Below are positions 25,297 to 34,600 of a DNA stretch of 64,000 nucleotides, piece after piece (within the stretch, counting starts at the first letter, position 1; each line of letters starts with the position of its first letter). A program made the translations under genes and the position numbers. Source of the stretch: Bacteroidaceae bacterium (GTDB lineage: Bacteria > Bacteroidota > Bacteroidia > Bacteroidales > Bacteroidaceae); contig JAFZSP010000053.1 of NCBI GenBank assembly GCA_017619335.1, positions 1 to 64,000 of the forward strand. Direction: 5' to 3'. The notes below the pieces were generated by a model, which ran no database searches, had not been told where the DNA came from, and was given only the letters and a program-made list of their open reading frames with translations.

Positions 25297-26586
25297 CTAA
25301 CCGCCGAAATTATCGAAGCGGATCATGTCATCCTCGACACCGAGGCTATGCAAGAGGTCAAGCACAGTCTTCGCCATCATTGGAGGACCGCAGAGGTAGT
25401 ACTCGCAATCTTCGGGAGCCTCGTGGGCCTTGAGGTAGGTGTCGCCCATCACAGGAGCTACGAAGCCCGGCGTATATTTGATGCCAGCTGCATCTGCCTT
25501 GGGATCCGGACGGTCCAGTGCGAGGTGGAAATGGAAGTTGGGGAAGTCCTTCTCCAACTGCAGGAAGTCGTCGAGGAAAGGAATCTCCTCCAGCGCACGT
25601 GCACCATAGAAGTAGTGCATGGGGCGCTTGCGGTCTTCGTCCTTCACACCATGGCCTTTCAACATGTGCATAATCTGAGCACGCAGAGGAGCCATACCGG
25701 CACCGCCGCCGACCCAAATCATCTCACGACCAGTGCCGTACTGTGGACGGAACTCACCGTAGGGACCACTCATGATGACCTTGTCACCGGGTTTCAGGCT
25801 GAAGATGTAGCTGGAAGCGATACCCGGGTTGACGTCCATGAAGCCGGTGCCTTGGTCCTTCGGCTTGAAGGGAGGTGTGGCGATGCGGACGTTGAGGGTG
25901 ATGATGTCGCCCTCATCTGGGTAGTTGGCCATGGAGTAGGCACGGATGGTGGGTTCGGGGTTCTTACACTTGAGCGGGAACAGTCCGAACTTCTCCCATG
26001 CAGGCAGATAGGTGTCGCCAATGAGAGACTTGTCGAAGTCCTTGTCGTAGTCGATGCAGTCGAATGCAGGGATACGGATCTGAGCGTAGCTGCCGGGCTC
26101 GAAGTCCATGTGCTCGCCCTCGGGCAGAGCCACCTTGTACTCCTTGATGAAGGTAGCGACGTTCTTGTTGCCAATAACGGTGCACTCCCATTCCTTGACG
26201 CCGAGGACGCTATCGGGCACTTTGATACCCAGGTCGCCCTTGACCTTGCACTGACAGCCGAGACGCCAGTGTTCCTTCTGTTCCTTGCGGGTGAAGTGGC
26301 CCTTCTCGGAGTCGAGAATCTCGCCACCGCCCTCTACGACCTGACATTTACACTGGCCGCAAGAACCCTTACCACCGCAGGCAGAGGGAAGATAGACACC
26401 CTCTGCAGCGAGCGTGGAAAGCAGGCTGGCACCCTGGGGCACGGACAGCTTGTCCTTGCCATTCATTGTAATCGTGACATTACCACTCGGAGAGAGGTAA
26501 GCCTTTGCGACAAGCAGAATGATGACCAACGCGATGATAATCACGAGGAAAACCACAATGCTTGTGAGAATTAGTGATGTATTCAT
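25297..26586 (-). CDS. nqrF: Na+-translocating NADH:quinone reductase subunit F
   Basis: Entry point for electrons: oxidises NADH through FAD to a 2Fe-2S centre. N-terminal membrane helix (about residues 5-27), ferredoxin domain with cluster cysteines 70, 76, 79 and 111 (CGGKGSCGQC...GC), FAD-binding RAYSMANYP and NADH-binding GGAGMAPLR plus CGPPMM. 429 residues, slightly longer than the Vibrio protein. Last gene of nqrABCDEF. Confidence 0.97.
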   Translation of the reverse strand: MNTSLILTSIVVFLVIIIALVIILLVAKAYLSPSGNVTITMNGKDKLSVPQGASLLSTLAAEGVYLPSACGGKGSCGQCKCQVVEGGGEILDSEKGHFTRKEQKEHWRLGCQCKVKGDLGIKVPDSVLGVKEWECTVIGNKNVATFIKEYKVALPEGEHMDFEPGSYAQIRIPAFDCIDYDKDFDKSLIGDTYLPAWEKFGLFPLKCKNPEPTIRAYSMANYPDEGDIITLNVRIATPPFKPKDQGTGFMDVNPGIASSYIFSLKPGDKVIMSGPYGEFRPQYGTGREMIWVGGGAGMAPLRAQIMHMLKGHGVKDEDRKRPMHYFYGARALEEIPFLDDFLQLEKDFPNFHFHLALDRPDPKADAAGIKYTPGFVAPVMGDTYLKAHEAPEDCEYYLCGPPMMAKTVLDLLHSLGVEDDMIRFDNFGG

Positions 26587-26601
26587 TGTTGTTCTGCTTG
26601 T

Positions 26602-27228
26602 TTAGAGGTTAAGACCGGAGAAGCACATGAAGGCCATAGCCATCAGGCCGACGGTGATAAACGTAATACCAAGGCCCTGAAGGGGTTTAGGCACATCAGT
26701 GTAGGCCATCTTCTCGCGAATGGCAGCCAGACAGGTGATGGCGAGCAGCCAGCCGATACCAGAACCGAGTGCATAAGCCACAGCGTCCCATATGCCAGTA
26801 ATGGCCTGAGAGTTGGTGTCAGGCATAGTGATGCGCTGCTGCATGAACAGCGAGGCACCCATGATGGCGCAGTTCACAGCGATCAGCGGGAGGAAGATAC
26901 CGAGGGCGGCGTACAGCGAGGGGCTGAAGCGCTCTACAATCATCTCCACCAACTGCACCATAGCGGCAATCACGGCGATGAAGAGGATGAACGAGAGGAA
27001 GCTAAGGTCAACGCCCTCCACCAAACAGTTGGGGCCGAGGACATAAACTTGCAACAGATAGTCAACGGGAACGGTGATGAGCAGCACGAAGGTGACTGCC
27101 ACGCCGAGGCCGAGAGCGGTCTTCACTGTCTTGGACACAGCCAAGTATGAGCACATACCCAGGAAGAACGCGAAAATCATATTGTCCACAAAGATGGAGC
27201 GGACGAACAGGCTAATTAAGTGTTCCAT
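26602..27228 (-). CDS. nqrE: Na+-translocating NADH:quinone reductase subunit E
   Basis: Six-helix membrane subunit of Na+-NQR, homologous to RnfA/NqrD. Conserved half-helix segments with the cysteines that hold the intramembrane iron centre shared with Nqr[14 protein letters not shown] and [10 protein letters not shown]. 208 residues, full length. 15 bases separate it from nqrF. Confidence 0.96.
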   Translation of the reverse strand: MEHLISLFVRSIFVDNMIFAFFLGMCSYLAVSKTVKTALGLGVAVTFVLLITVPVDYLLQVYVLGPNCLVEGVDLSFLSFILFIAVIAAMVQLVEMIVERFSPSLYAALGIFLPLIAVNCAIMGASLFMQQRITMPDTNSQAITGIWDAVAYALGSGIGWLLAITCLAAIREKMAYTDVPKPLQGLGITFITVGLMAMAFMCFSGLNL

Positions 27229-27253
27229 AATTCTTTGTTACTTTTCCGGGTGA

Positions 27254-27880
27254 TTACTGAAGATCTTTGTTATACGCTCTGTGTGCCCAGATGACGCAGC
27301 CGACGAGAATCAGAGACATCGCAGGCATAGTCATCATACCATTGTTCACATAACCGTGGTCGTAGCACCACTGCGGAACGACCTGAAGGCCGAGGAGTGT
27401 GCCAGCACCGAGCAGCTCACGGAAGAAGCCCACGATGATGAGGATGATGGCATAGCCAATGCCGTTGCCAATACCGTCGAGGAACGAGGGCCAGGGTTTG
27501 TTCATCATCGCAAAAGCCTCGAGGCGACCCATCAGGATACAGTTGGTGATGATCAGGCCGACATAGACGGAAAGCTGAACGCTAACGTCGTAGGCAAAGG
27601 CCTTGAGCACCTGGCTGACGATGGTTACCAACGCTGCTACCACAACCAACTGCACGATGATACGAATGCGGTTAGGAATGGAGTTGCGGATGAGAGAGAT
27701 AATCAAGTTGGAGAAGGCGGTGATGATGGTCACAGAGAGACCCATCACGATGGCAGGCTCCAGCTGAGCGGTCACTGCCAAGGCGGAACAGATACCGAGC
27801 ACCTGCACAACCACGGGGTTGTTCAGGTTCAGCGGACTGGTCAGCGCCTCCTTATTTGCTTTAGAAAATAATGTACTCAT
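27254..27880 (-). CDS. nqrD: Na+-translocating NADH:quinone reductase subunit D
   Basis: Six-helix partner of NqrE. Carries QVLGICSALAVT and IITNCILMGRLEAFAM, the two Cys-bearing half-helices expected for the NqrD/NqrE iron site. 208 residues. Separated from nqrC by a 102-base gap that is almost entirely heptamer repeat. Confidence 0.96.
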   Translation of the reverse strand: MSTLFSKANKEALTSPLNLNNPVVVQVLGICSALAVTAQLEPAIVMGLSVTIITAFSNLIISLIRNSIPNRIRIIVQLVVVAALVTIVSQVLKAFAYDVSVQLSVYVGLIITNCILMGRLEAFAMMNKPWPSFLDGIGNGIGYAIILIIVGFFRELLGAGTLLGLQVVPQWCYDHGYVNNGMMTMPAMSLILVGCVIWAHRAYNKDLQ

Positions 27881-27886
27881 AATGTT

Positions 27887-27977
27887 ATTTCAAATTTCAA
27901 ATCTGCTAATTTCAAATCTGATGTCAAATCTTAAATATGCGATTATAGATTTGCGATTTTAGATTTGCGATTTGCGA
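27887..27977 (-). repeat. heptamer tandem repeat in the nqrC-nqrD gap, 13 units
   Basis: Thirteen consecutive 7-base units hold phase from ATTTCAA at 27887 to TTTGCGA at 27977. Sequence drifts from an ATTTCAA type to a TTTGCGA/TTTTAGA type without losing phase. It spans nearly the whole gap between the nqrC stop and nqrD start. Confidence 0.85.
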
Positions 27978-27982
27978 TTCAA

Positions 27983-28987
27983 TTAACGATGTCCGCAGCA
28001 GGCCTTGTCGCCATCGCAACCGGGTTTGCCACAAGAACCACTCTTATCGCATGTGCCGCTTTTACAGCAGTCGTTGCCACTCTTGCACTTGTGACCCGCT
28101 TCGGCACCAGCCTTCTCGGGACAACCGTCGCAACCTTCATGCTTCTGACAGCCTTCATGTTGGCCGCAGCCTTCATGCTTCTGACAGCCTTCATGCTGGC
28201 CGCAACCTTCATGCTTCTGACAGCCTTCGTGTTGGCCGCAGCCTTCATGTTTCTGGCAACCTTTGTGACGGCCACAGCCCGCAGGATTGCTGATGGCGCC
28301 GACGATACCTTTGACGACCACATCCACATACTGCTTAATACCAGACTGTACCATTTCGCCTACGCCTTTAGATGTCAGCGTTGCACCAGTGACACCGTCA
28401 ACCTGAGTCTCGGCCTCGCTGGTACCTTTCTTCACGACGGTAAGAGCCACCTTGCCGTCAGCCATCACGGGACGACCGATGAACTGACTTTGGAACTTTT
28501 CTTCCTTGATGAGCGCACCCAGACCGGCGGTCTCGCTCTCATGATCGAAGTAGGCACCTAAGACCTTTTCACAGTCGAGCGTCAGAGCCACGTAACCCCA
28601 GAGCCCGCCCCAGAGGCCACGACCTTTCAGCGGAAGCACGTATGCGTCCTCGCCTTCGGCTGTCTTGGCCAGGTAGATGGGGAACTTCTCACCAATCTCC
28701 TTAGTTTCCACATCGAAAGCATCGGCACCTTCAATCTGCTGACCGTCAGGAGTGAGCACATAGGTCTCTTGGATCAATTCATCATACTTAGCTTCCACGT
28801 CGCTCTTGGCGATGCCGCGAACATTCAAGGAAGCCAGAATCTGTTTCTTCTTGTCAATAGCCACGTTGGCATCCTGTGCAGGCTTCAGCGCACTGCTCAC
28901 GAAGGCCAGCAGGAAAGCCACGAGCACCACCATCACTGCTGCATAGCAGATGGTGTAAACATTGCTGTTTGTATTAATCTTTGCCAT
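27983..28987 (-). CDS. nqrC: Na+-translocating NADH:quinone reductase subunit C with Cys/His-rich C-terminal tail
   Basis: Periplasm-facing flavoprotein subunit. One N-terminal membrane helix (about residues 12-33), then the FMN-binding domain with the covalent-FMN site in VTGATLTS (Thr203). A usual NqrC ends about 25-30 residues after this point. Here a tail runs from about residue 234 to 334 with 18 cysteines: eight hexapeptides of the form (K/Q/R)H(E/K)GC(Q/G/D) at 240-287, then a second Cys-rich part with CC pairs (307-308, 330-331). The tail looks metal-binding and should be periplasmic if the topology is normal. The reading frame is open and in frame with NqrC throughout, so a frameshift artefact is unlikely. 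Confidence 0.95.
   Translation of the reverse strand: MAKINTNSNVYTICYAAVMVVLVAFLLAFVSSALKPAQDANVAIDKKKQILASLNVRGIAKSDVEAKYDELIQETYVLTPDGQQIEGADAFDVETKEIGEKFPIYLAKTAEGEDAYVLPLKGRGLWGGLWGYVALTLDCEKVLGAYFDHESETAGLGALIKEEKFQSQFIGRPVMADGKVALTVVKKGTSEAETQVDGVTGATLTSKGVGEMVQSGIKQYVDVVVKGIVGAISNPAGCGRHKGCQKHEGCGQHEGCQKHEGCGQHEGCQKHEGCGQHEGCQKHEGCDGCPEKAGAEAGHKCKSGNDCCKSGTCDKSGSCGKPGCDGDKACCGHR
28130..28273 (-). repeat. 36-bp tandem repeat encoding the NqrC Cys/His hexapeptides
   Basis: Four 36-bp units (each two 18-bp half-units) with few substitutions, coding KHEGCG-QHEGCQ type pairs. The multiple of three keeps frame if units are gained or lost. Confidence 0.9.
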
Positions 28988-28996
28988 GGTCTTCGA

Positions 28997-30166
28997 TTAT
29001 TTAGATGTTAAACGTTTTGCACGACGAGAGATGTTACGGCTAACGAAGCAATAGTCGATGAGCGGAGCGAACAGGTTCATGAGCAAGATGGCGAGCATCA
29101 TTCCTTCGGGATAACCGGGATTGAGCACACGCACCGTAACAGCCACAAAACCAATCAGGAAGCCATAGATCCACTTACCTCCTTCTGTACGAGCAGAAGT
29201 GACAGGGTCAGTTGCCATAAAGACAGCACCGAAGCAGAAGCCACCGAGTACGATGTGCTGACAAGCATCGAGGGGTGAGAGGCCGAGGGCGTTGTAGAAC
29301 CAACCCGTCAGGGCACCGCCGACGAACACGCTCAGCATGGTCTTCCAGCTGGCAACGCCTGTCCAAAGGAGCAACAGTGCACCGAGGGCGATGGCGATAA
29401 CGCTGGTCTCACCGATGGAACCGGGAATCAGACCGACGACCTGGTCACAGAAACTCGTGGAGAGGGCCGTGGCACCAGCAGCAATCTCACCTAACGGTGT
29501 GGCAGCAGAGAACGTGTCGGGTACGGCGAAGCCAAGACCAAGGATTGTATCCTGAGCCACCCAGACAGTGTCGTCACCTGTCATACAGGAAGGATAAGAG
29601 AAAAAGAGGAACGCGCGCGTGATGAGGGCAACGTTGAAGATGTTCATGCCCGTGCCACCGAAAATCTCCTTGGCGAAGATGACGGAGAAGGCAACGGCAA
29701 TGGCGAGCATCCACAGCGGCGTGTTCACGGGAACAATCATCGGGATGATGATACCCGAGACGAGGAAGCCCTCCTGGATTTCCTCATTCTTCCACTGCGC
29801 AACAGTGAACTCAATGCCCAAGCCTACCACATAGCTAACAATCAACTTGGGCAGTACGGCCAGGAAACCATAGAAGAACATGCCCCAGAAGGTAGCGTTC
29901 TCCAGCTGTCCGGCGGCGAGGGCGTTCTGATAACCAACGTTGTACATACCAAAGAGCAACGCAGGCACCAGAGCGATGACAACGAGCGACATAATACGCT
30001 TGCTGTCGATGGCATCGTGAATGTGCGTTCCGCCCACACGTGCCGTGGTATTCGGCACGAAGGCAAACGTCTCGAAGCCATCATAAAGCGAACGGAAGGC
30101 GTGGAGCTTACCACCCTCTTCAAAGTTCGGCTTTATCTTGTCGAAGTATTTTCTTAAACTATTCAT
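28997..30166 (-). CDS. nqrB: Na+-translocating NADH:quinone reductase subunit B
   Basis: Main membrane subunit, carrying riboflavin and covalent FMN and forming the Na+ path. About ten hydrophobic segments; GGTGMNIFNVALITRAFLFF and the FMN-threonine site FSAATPLG, where the more usual form is SGAT. 389 residues. Nine bases separate it from nqrC. Confidence 0.96.
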   Translation of the reverse strand: MNSLRKYFDKIKPNFEEGGKLHAFRSLYDGFETFAFVPNTTARVGGTHIHDAIDSKRIMSLVVIALVPALLFGMYNVGYQNALAAGQLENATFWGMFFYGFLAVLPKLIVSYVVGLGIEFTVAQWKNEEIQEGFLVSGIIIPMIVPVNTPLWMLAIAVAFSVIFAKEIFGGTGMNIFNVALITRAFLFFSYPSCMTGDDTVWVAQDTILGLGFAVPDTFSAATPLGEIAAGATALSTSFCDQVVGLIPGSIGETSVIAIALGALLLLWTGVASWKTMLSVFVGGALTGWFYNALGLSPLDACQHIVLGGFCFGAVFMATDPVTSARTEGGKWIYGFLIGFVAVTVRVLNPGYPEGMMLAILLMNLFAPLIDYCFVSRNISRRAKRLTSK

Positions 30167-30173
30167 AGTTTAC

Positions 30174-30257
30174 GAATGTAAAATGTTAAATGTTAAATGT
30201 AAAATGATTGAATGTGATAGCACTTAAACCTTTTCTACATTCTACATTTTACATTAA
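30174..30257 (-). repeat. heptamer tandem repeat in the nqrA-nqrB gap, 12 units, with inverted halves
   Basis: Twelve 7-base units hold phase from GAATGTA (30174) to ACATTAA (30257). The left half reads AAATGTT/AAATGTA and the right half ACATTCT/ACATTTT, its reverse complement, so the transcript can fold into an AT-rich stem of roughly 20 bp. It fills the gap between the nqrA stop and the nqrB start. Confidence 0.85.
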
Positions 30258-30270
30258 CGCCGAAGCGTTA
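30255..30270 (-). other. UUCG-tetraloop hairpin at the nqrA stop codon
   Basis: On the coding strand TAACGC-TTCG-GCGTTA, a perfect 6-bp stem closed by C(UUCG)G, one of the most stable RNA tetraloops. The nqrA stop codon is its first three bases. It may protect the nqrA message end. Confidence 0.6.
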
Positions 30271-31596
30271 TGCATTTTCCTTGCGGAGGATATCCAATCC
30301 TTCGCGTACGATGCGTTGCAATTCCAGTTTGGAACTGTCCACGAACTCGGCGATGGCGAAGTCCTCGGGAGCTACCTCATAGATGCCGAGGGCTTCCTGA
30401 CGGTCGATATCACCTGCGATGATAGCCTTCACAAGATAACCTGCATAGATGTCCATAGGGAACACACGGTCATACTCGCCAGACATAATCATATGACGTT
30501 CACCACCTTTGATGCGGGCGTCCAGTGCATATTCAGTCTTCTTAGGCTTGAGCCAGCTGAAATAGCTGCGGCTGGTACTGAACTCCTTGAAACGGGGAGC
30601 AATCCATCCAAGCATTTCATATACGTCGTCACCTTCGGGAATCACAGTGACCTCGGTAGCATGGGCGCCAAGCCAGCCGTTCTTCGAAGTCTTCACACCC
30701 ACCATGGGGTTGCCGTTGATGATTCGGAGGCTCTTGCTCTCGTCAATCTGTCCTTTAAGCATAGGGGCGAGCGGAGCACCCACAAGCATTTTGGCGTACT
30801 TCGGAGCCTTCACTTCACTGCCAGCCAGAGCGATTGTGCGGGTCAGATCAACCTTGCCGTTCAGCAAGAGACGGCCAACGAAGATAACCTCTTCGGCGCC
30901 TAATGTCCACACGACCTCACCCTTGTTGATGGGATCAACATTGTTGATTTGCACGCCCACGTTGCCGGCAGGAGCTGGACCGTCAAAGACGGTAACGGTG
31001 CAGTCCTTGGCAGCAGTCAGTGCCTGGGCCTTCTGCTTGGCGCTGATGCCGAGGTGTACCTTGGCAATCTTGGCGAGCAGAGAGAGGCCAGCCTGGAACT
31101 CCTTCTCCTGTCCCTGGAGGACATACTCGAAGTCCGCAGCCAGCGGCATACTATTGAACGCACTGATAAAGATGGCCTTGGGCTTTTCTTCGGGATTGGC
31201 CACCACATCGTAGGGACGCTGGCGGAAGAATCCAAACAAGCCGCTCTCTAACAGCAGTTTCAGCGGTTCCTTCTCGGTGAAGGAAACAGCGTCCTGCTTG
31301 CCATCAGCATCTACGCGCACGCTCATCACCTTGCGGCGTTCTCCGCGTTCCACTTGGGACACGGTGCCGCTGACAGGCGAAACGAACTTCACTTCGGGAT
31401 GGTTCTTGTCCACGAACAAGGCATCCCCGACCTTAACGATGTCACCTTCCTTGACCACGACCTTGGGTTTCATGCCATAGAAGTCATCGGGAACCAGTGC
31501 GAACTGACCCTCGACCTTTGTCTGCATGGTTTCCAAGCTCGCTTTGCCTTTCAGGTTTACGTCGAGGCCTTTGCGTAACTTGATTACATTTGCCAT
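30268..31596 (-). CDS. nqrA: Na+-translocating NADH:quinone reductase subunit A
   Basis: Cytoplasmic subunit near the quinone site. N-terminal IKLRKGLDVNLKG and the biotinyl-lipoyl-like barrel VVKEGDIVKVGDALFVDKNHPEVKFVSPVSGTV, then the NqrA SLBB region. 442 residues, normal. First gene of the operon, preceded by a strong Bacteroidetes promoter. Confidence 0.97.
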   Translation of the reverse strand: MANVIKLRKGLDVNLKGKASLETMQTKVEGQFALVPDDFYGMKPKVVVKEGDIVKVGDALFVDKNHPEVKFVSPVSGTVSQVERGERRKVMSVRVDADGKQDAVSFTEKEPLKLLLESGLFGFFRQRPYDVVANPEEKPKAIFISAFNSMPLAADFEYVLQGQEKEFQAGLSLLAKIAKVHLGISAKQKAQALTAAKDCTVTVFDGPAPAGNVGVQINNVDPINKGEVVWTLGAEEVIFVGRLLLNGKVDLTRTIALAGSEVKAPKYAKMLVGAPLAPMLKGQIDESKSLRIINGNPMVGVKTSKNGWLGAHATEVTVIPEGDDVYEMLGWIAPRFKEFSTSRSYFSWLKPKKTEYALDARIKGGERHMIMSGEYDRVFPMDIYAGYLVKAIIAGDIDRQEALGIYEVAPEDFAIAEFVDSSKLELQRIVREGLDILRKENA

Positions 31597-31639
31597 ATAA
31601 TTTGAATAAAGAATAAAATGGTTTTAGCTAAAAACTGCG

Positions 31640-31670
31640 CAAAAGTAGTGCTTTTTGGTGAAATTTCAAA
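31640..31670 (-). promoter_or_regulatory. promoter of the nqrABCDEF operon
   Basis: Minus-strand TTTG (31667-31670), 19 bases, TACTTTTG (31640-31647): an exact match to both Bacteroidetes boxes. Confidence 0.8.
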
Positions 31671-31676
31671 CAAAAA

Positions 31677-34600
31677 GTGACAACAAAATCACTTCTGAAG
31701 CAAAAAAATGCATTATTCTTGCTTCTTTCTTGGTCAAATAAAAGGAAAGTTGTATTTTTGTCGGCAAAAGATTGCATTAACATCAAACTTTTACGTAACA
31801 TAGTACGTATTTTGGTGGGCCTGTTACTGATTATTTATTTAGGCCTGCTTCTCTTTACTGCGTCACCGCTGACGCAGCAATGGCTCACAGGGCGTGTGGA
31901 ACGTATTATTTCGCGTGAATTGCAGACAAGAGTGCAAGTGGGTAATGTTCGCTTGGGACTTTTCAACCGAGTTGTCATCGATGACCTTCTGCTGTTTGAC
32001 CAACAAGGTGATACACTATTCTCCGCCACTCGTCTGAGTTCCAAGGTTCAAGTCCCTTCACTCCTAAAAGGGCATTATCACATTGTGAACGCTCAGCTCT
32101 TTGGTTACGACCTACGACTGCGGCGACAGTCCCCCTCAGCGTCCTACAACTTTCAGTTCATCCTGGACAATCTCGCCAGTGAAGACAGCACAGAGACAAG
32201 CCTTGATTTGGTTATTCAGTCGGTTATTGTCCGTCGAGGACGCCTGACCCACGACATCCTTTCGGAACCACCACGTACCACGTTCGATCCCGCTCATTTC
32301 TCTTTAGAAGACCTGTGTACACGTCTTACGTTAGAGATTAGAGACGATAGCTTAATTAATATAAATGTCAGCGAATTAAAATTCACGGATTCAAGAAGTG
32401 GTTTAAGTTTAAACAACCTTACGGGACTATTTCAAGCTCACCTTACAGACAGCACCTCTACACATGTAGAGCTCACAGATTTTCGTCTGCTTCTGCCTTC
32501 TACTGACTTTCGGATTCCTCGTTTTGAAGCCCTCTTCCGGCGTGACAGCAGGACAGACAGTATGATGGTGGAGACACTATCAGCCCACGTAGAAGGCACC
32601 GTAACTCCCTCCGACTTGTCTTCTCTCCTACCCGCTTTATCACCTTTCACTGAAACCCTTTCCCTCCACAGCCGCTGTTCTCTCGCCGACAATCATTTCC
32701 AGATTTCCGAGCTATCCTTGTCTTCACCGCTGATGCAATTGGAAAGTGCAGCCGCCATCAGGCTTCCCAACACACCAGGCTCCACATTCTCCGCTTCTGC
32801 AGATGTCAATCAGCTCCGCTTGGATGCAACCATAACTAACCGTCTTACAGCCCTGTTGTCTGATGCAGGCACCTTGGACGAACCTACGGCACAAATGCTT
32901 AACCGTCTCGGTTCCATTGACATAAAAGGTACAGGCGCCTACGCAAAAGAGCACTCAGAGGGCGAGGTGGAATTGATGACGAGTCTGGGCAATGCGACCC
33001 TCTCCGGCTCTCTCGACTACGGAGAAACCTTTGAAGCCCGATTGACCACTGATAATTTCCAAGTGTCCAATCTATTCGAAACGCCCGAAACACTCCCCCT
33101 CGACAACCTCTCGCTGAGCGCAAATGCAGAAGGCAACTTGCGTGAAAAAAACATCCGAGGAAGCATTGGCGGTCAGCATTTTCTTTTCAAGGGTGAGCTC
33201 GTGGATTTGCTGCAGGCTTCTTTTGACCTGAATGAACACCACCTCGGAAGCCTGGTAACGGTGGCAGACGACCATTATTCCGTGCATTTACAGACCAACC
33301 TGAATAGTGAGGCGCCTTTCACCCTGGAAGCATCCACCTTGGATGCCCTCACAGGCACCGTGAATCTTGACGACCTTTCCATCACAAATAACGGGAAAAC
33401 ATTCAAACTGGAAAACCTGAATCTTGATTTGGGCAGTACAGCCAAAGGCAATAGTCTGAAAATCAACGGGGACTTTATTCATGCCGAGGTTAATGGACAA
33501 TTTTCATACTTGACACTGGGACGAAGTTTCCAGCACATCATTCACAAGGCCCTGCCTTCACTCATCCCCTTACAAACCTCTGACGACGTGGCTTATGCCA
33601 GCACCGACGTGGTGGATTTCAACGTGACACTGTCCGATGCCGACAGCCTTTTCAGCCTCCTGAGCATCGACTGTCAACTGCCGCAGCCCCTCACCGTCCA
33701 AGGCCACATTGACAACCAACGACATACATTTAACCTCAATGCGGACCTTCCTCACGTAAAATTTGCCGGAGAAGAACTGAAAGCCATCAGCCTCATCGCC
33801 CGTCAGCAAGGGGACTATCTGCACACCTTCGCCACGCTCCAAAGATGGCCCGAAGACGAACCCGTAGATATCACATTGACGGCAGACGCGGAGAACGACG
33901 CGCTGGATACCTTCCTGACTTGGGATAATAACATACAGCCATCCCTGCGCGGACAGCTTTCAGCAAAAGCACGATTTATCCTTGATAATCAGCACCGTAT
34001 AGGAGCAAACATCCATCTGAGTCCCTCACAGATTATCATCGCCGACACCGTCTGGAACGTTCACGGCGCAGACCTCCATCTCCACGATGGTTCCCTGGCT
34101 GTGAACGATTTCGAAATAACCCAGCAAGGTCGTCATCTGCAGGTCAACGGAGTGGTTTCGCCAGAAGCTTCCGACACGCTCTTTGCCCACCTTCGCGGTA
34201 TTAATTTGGAATATGTTTTCGGTTTGCTGGATTTCCACGATGTGGAATTTGCAGGTTCTGCCACTGGCACCGTCACTGCCACTCTGTTGACCTCCCAGCC
34301 AGTGGTCAATGCCGCCTTGGACGTCAGTGACTTCCATTTTGAGCATGCACCGTTAGGCCAACTGCACGTCACAGGAGGCTGGGGACGAGTGGCTCCAGGG
34401 AGTATCGACCTGGATGCATATATCACTGAGCCAGAGCACCTTCAGACCTCGCACGTTTTTGGGACCGTCACGCCAGGACATGATATTGGCAACGGACTGA
34501 ATCTGGATATTGAGGCCCACCACCTCAGTGCCGGTTTCATCAGTGACTATACCCGCTCCATCTTCTCGGATTTCCAAGGAAGAGCCACTGGGCACGCCCG

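Noticed and set aside
28130..28273. 36-bp repeats resembling CRISPR repeat length
   Set aside because: Units are directly adjacent without spacers, translate in frame as NqrC residues, and no cas genes are near.
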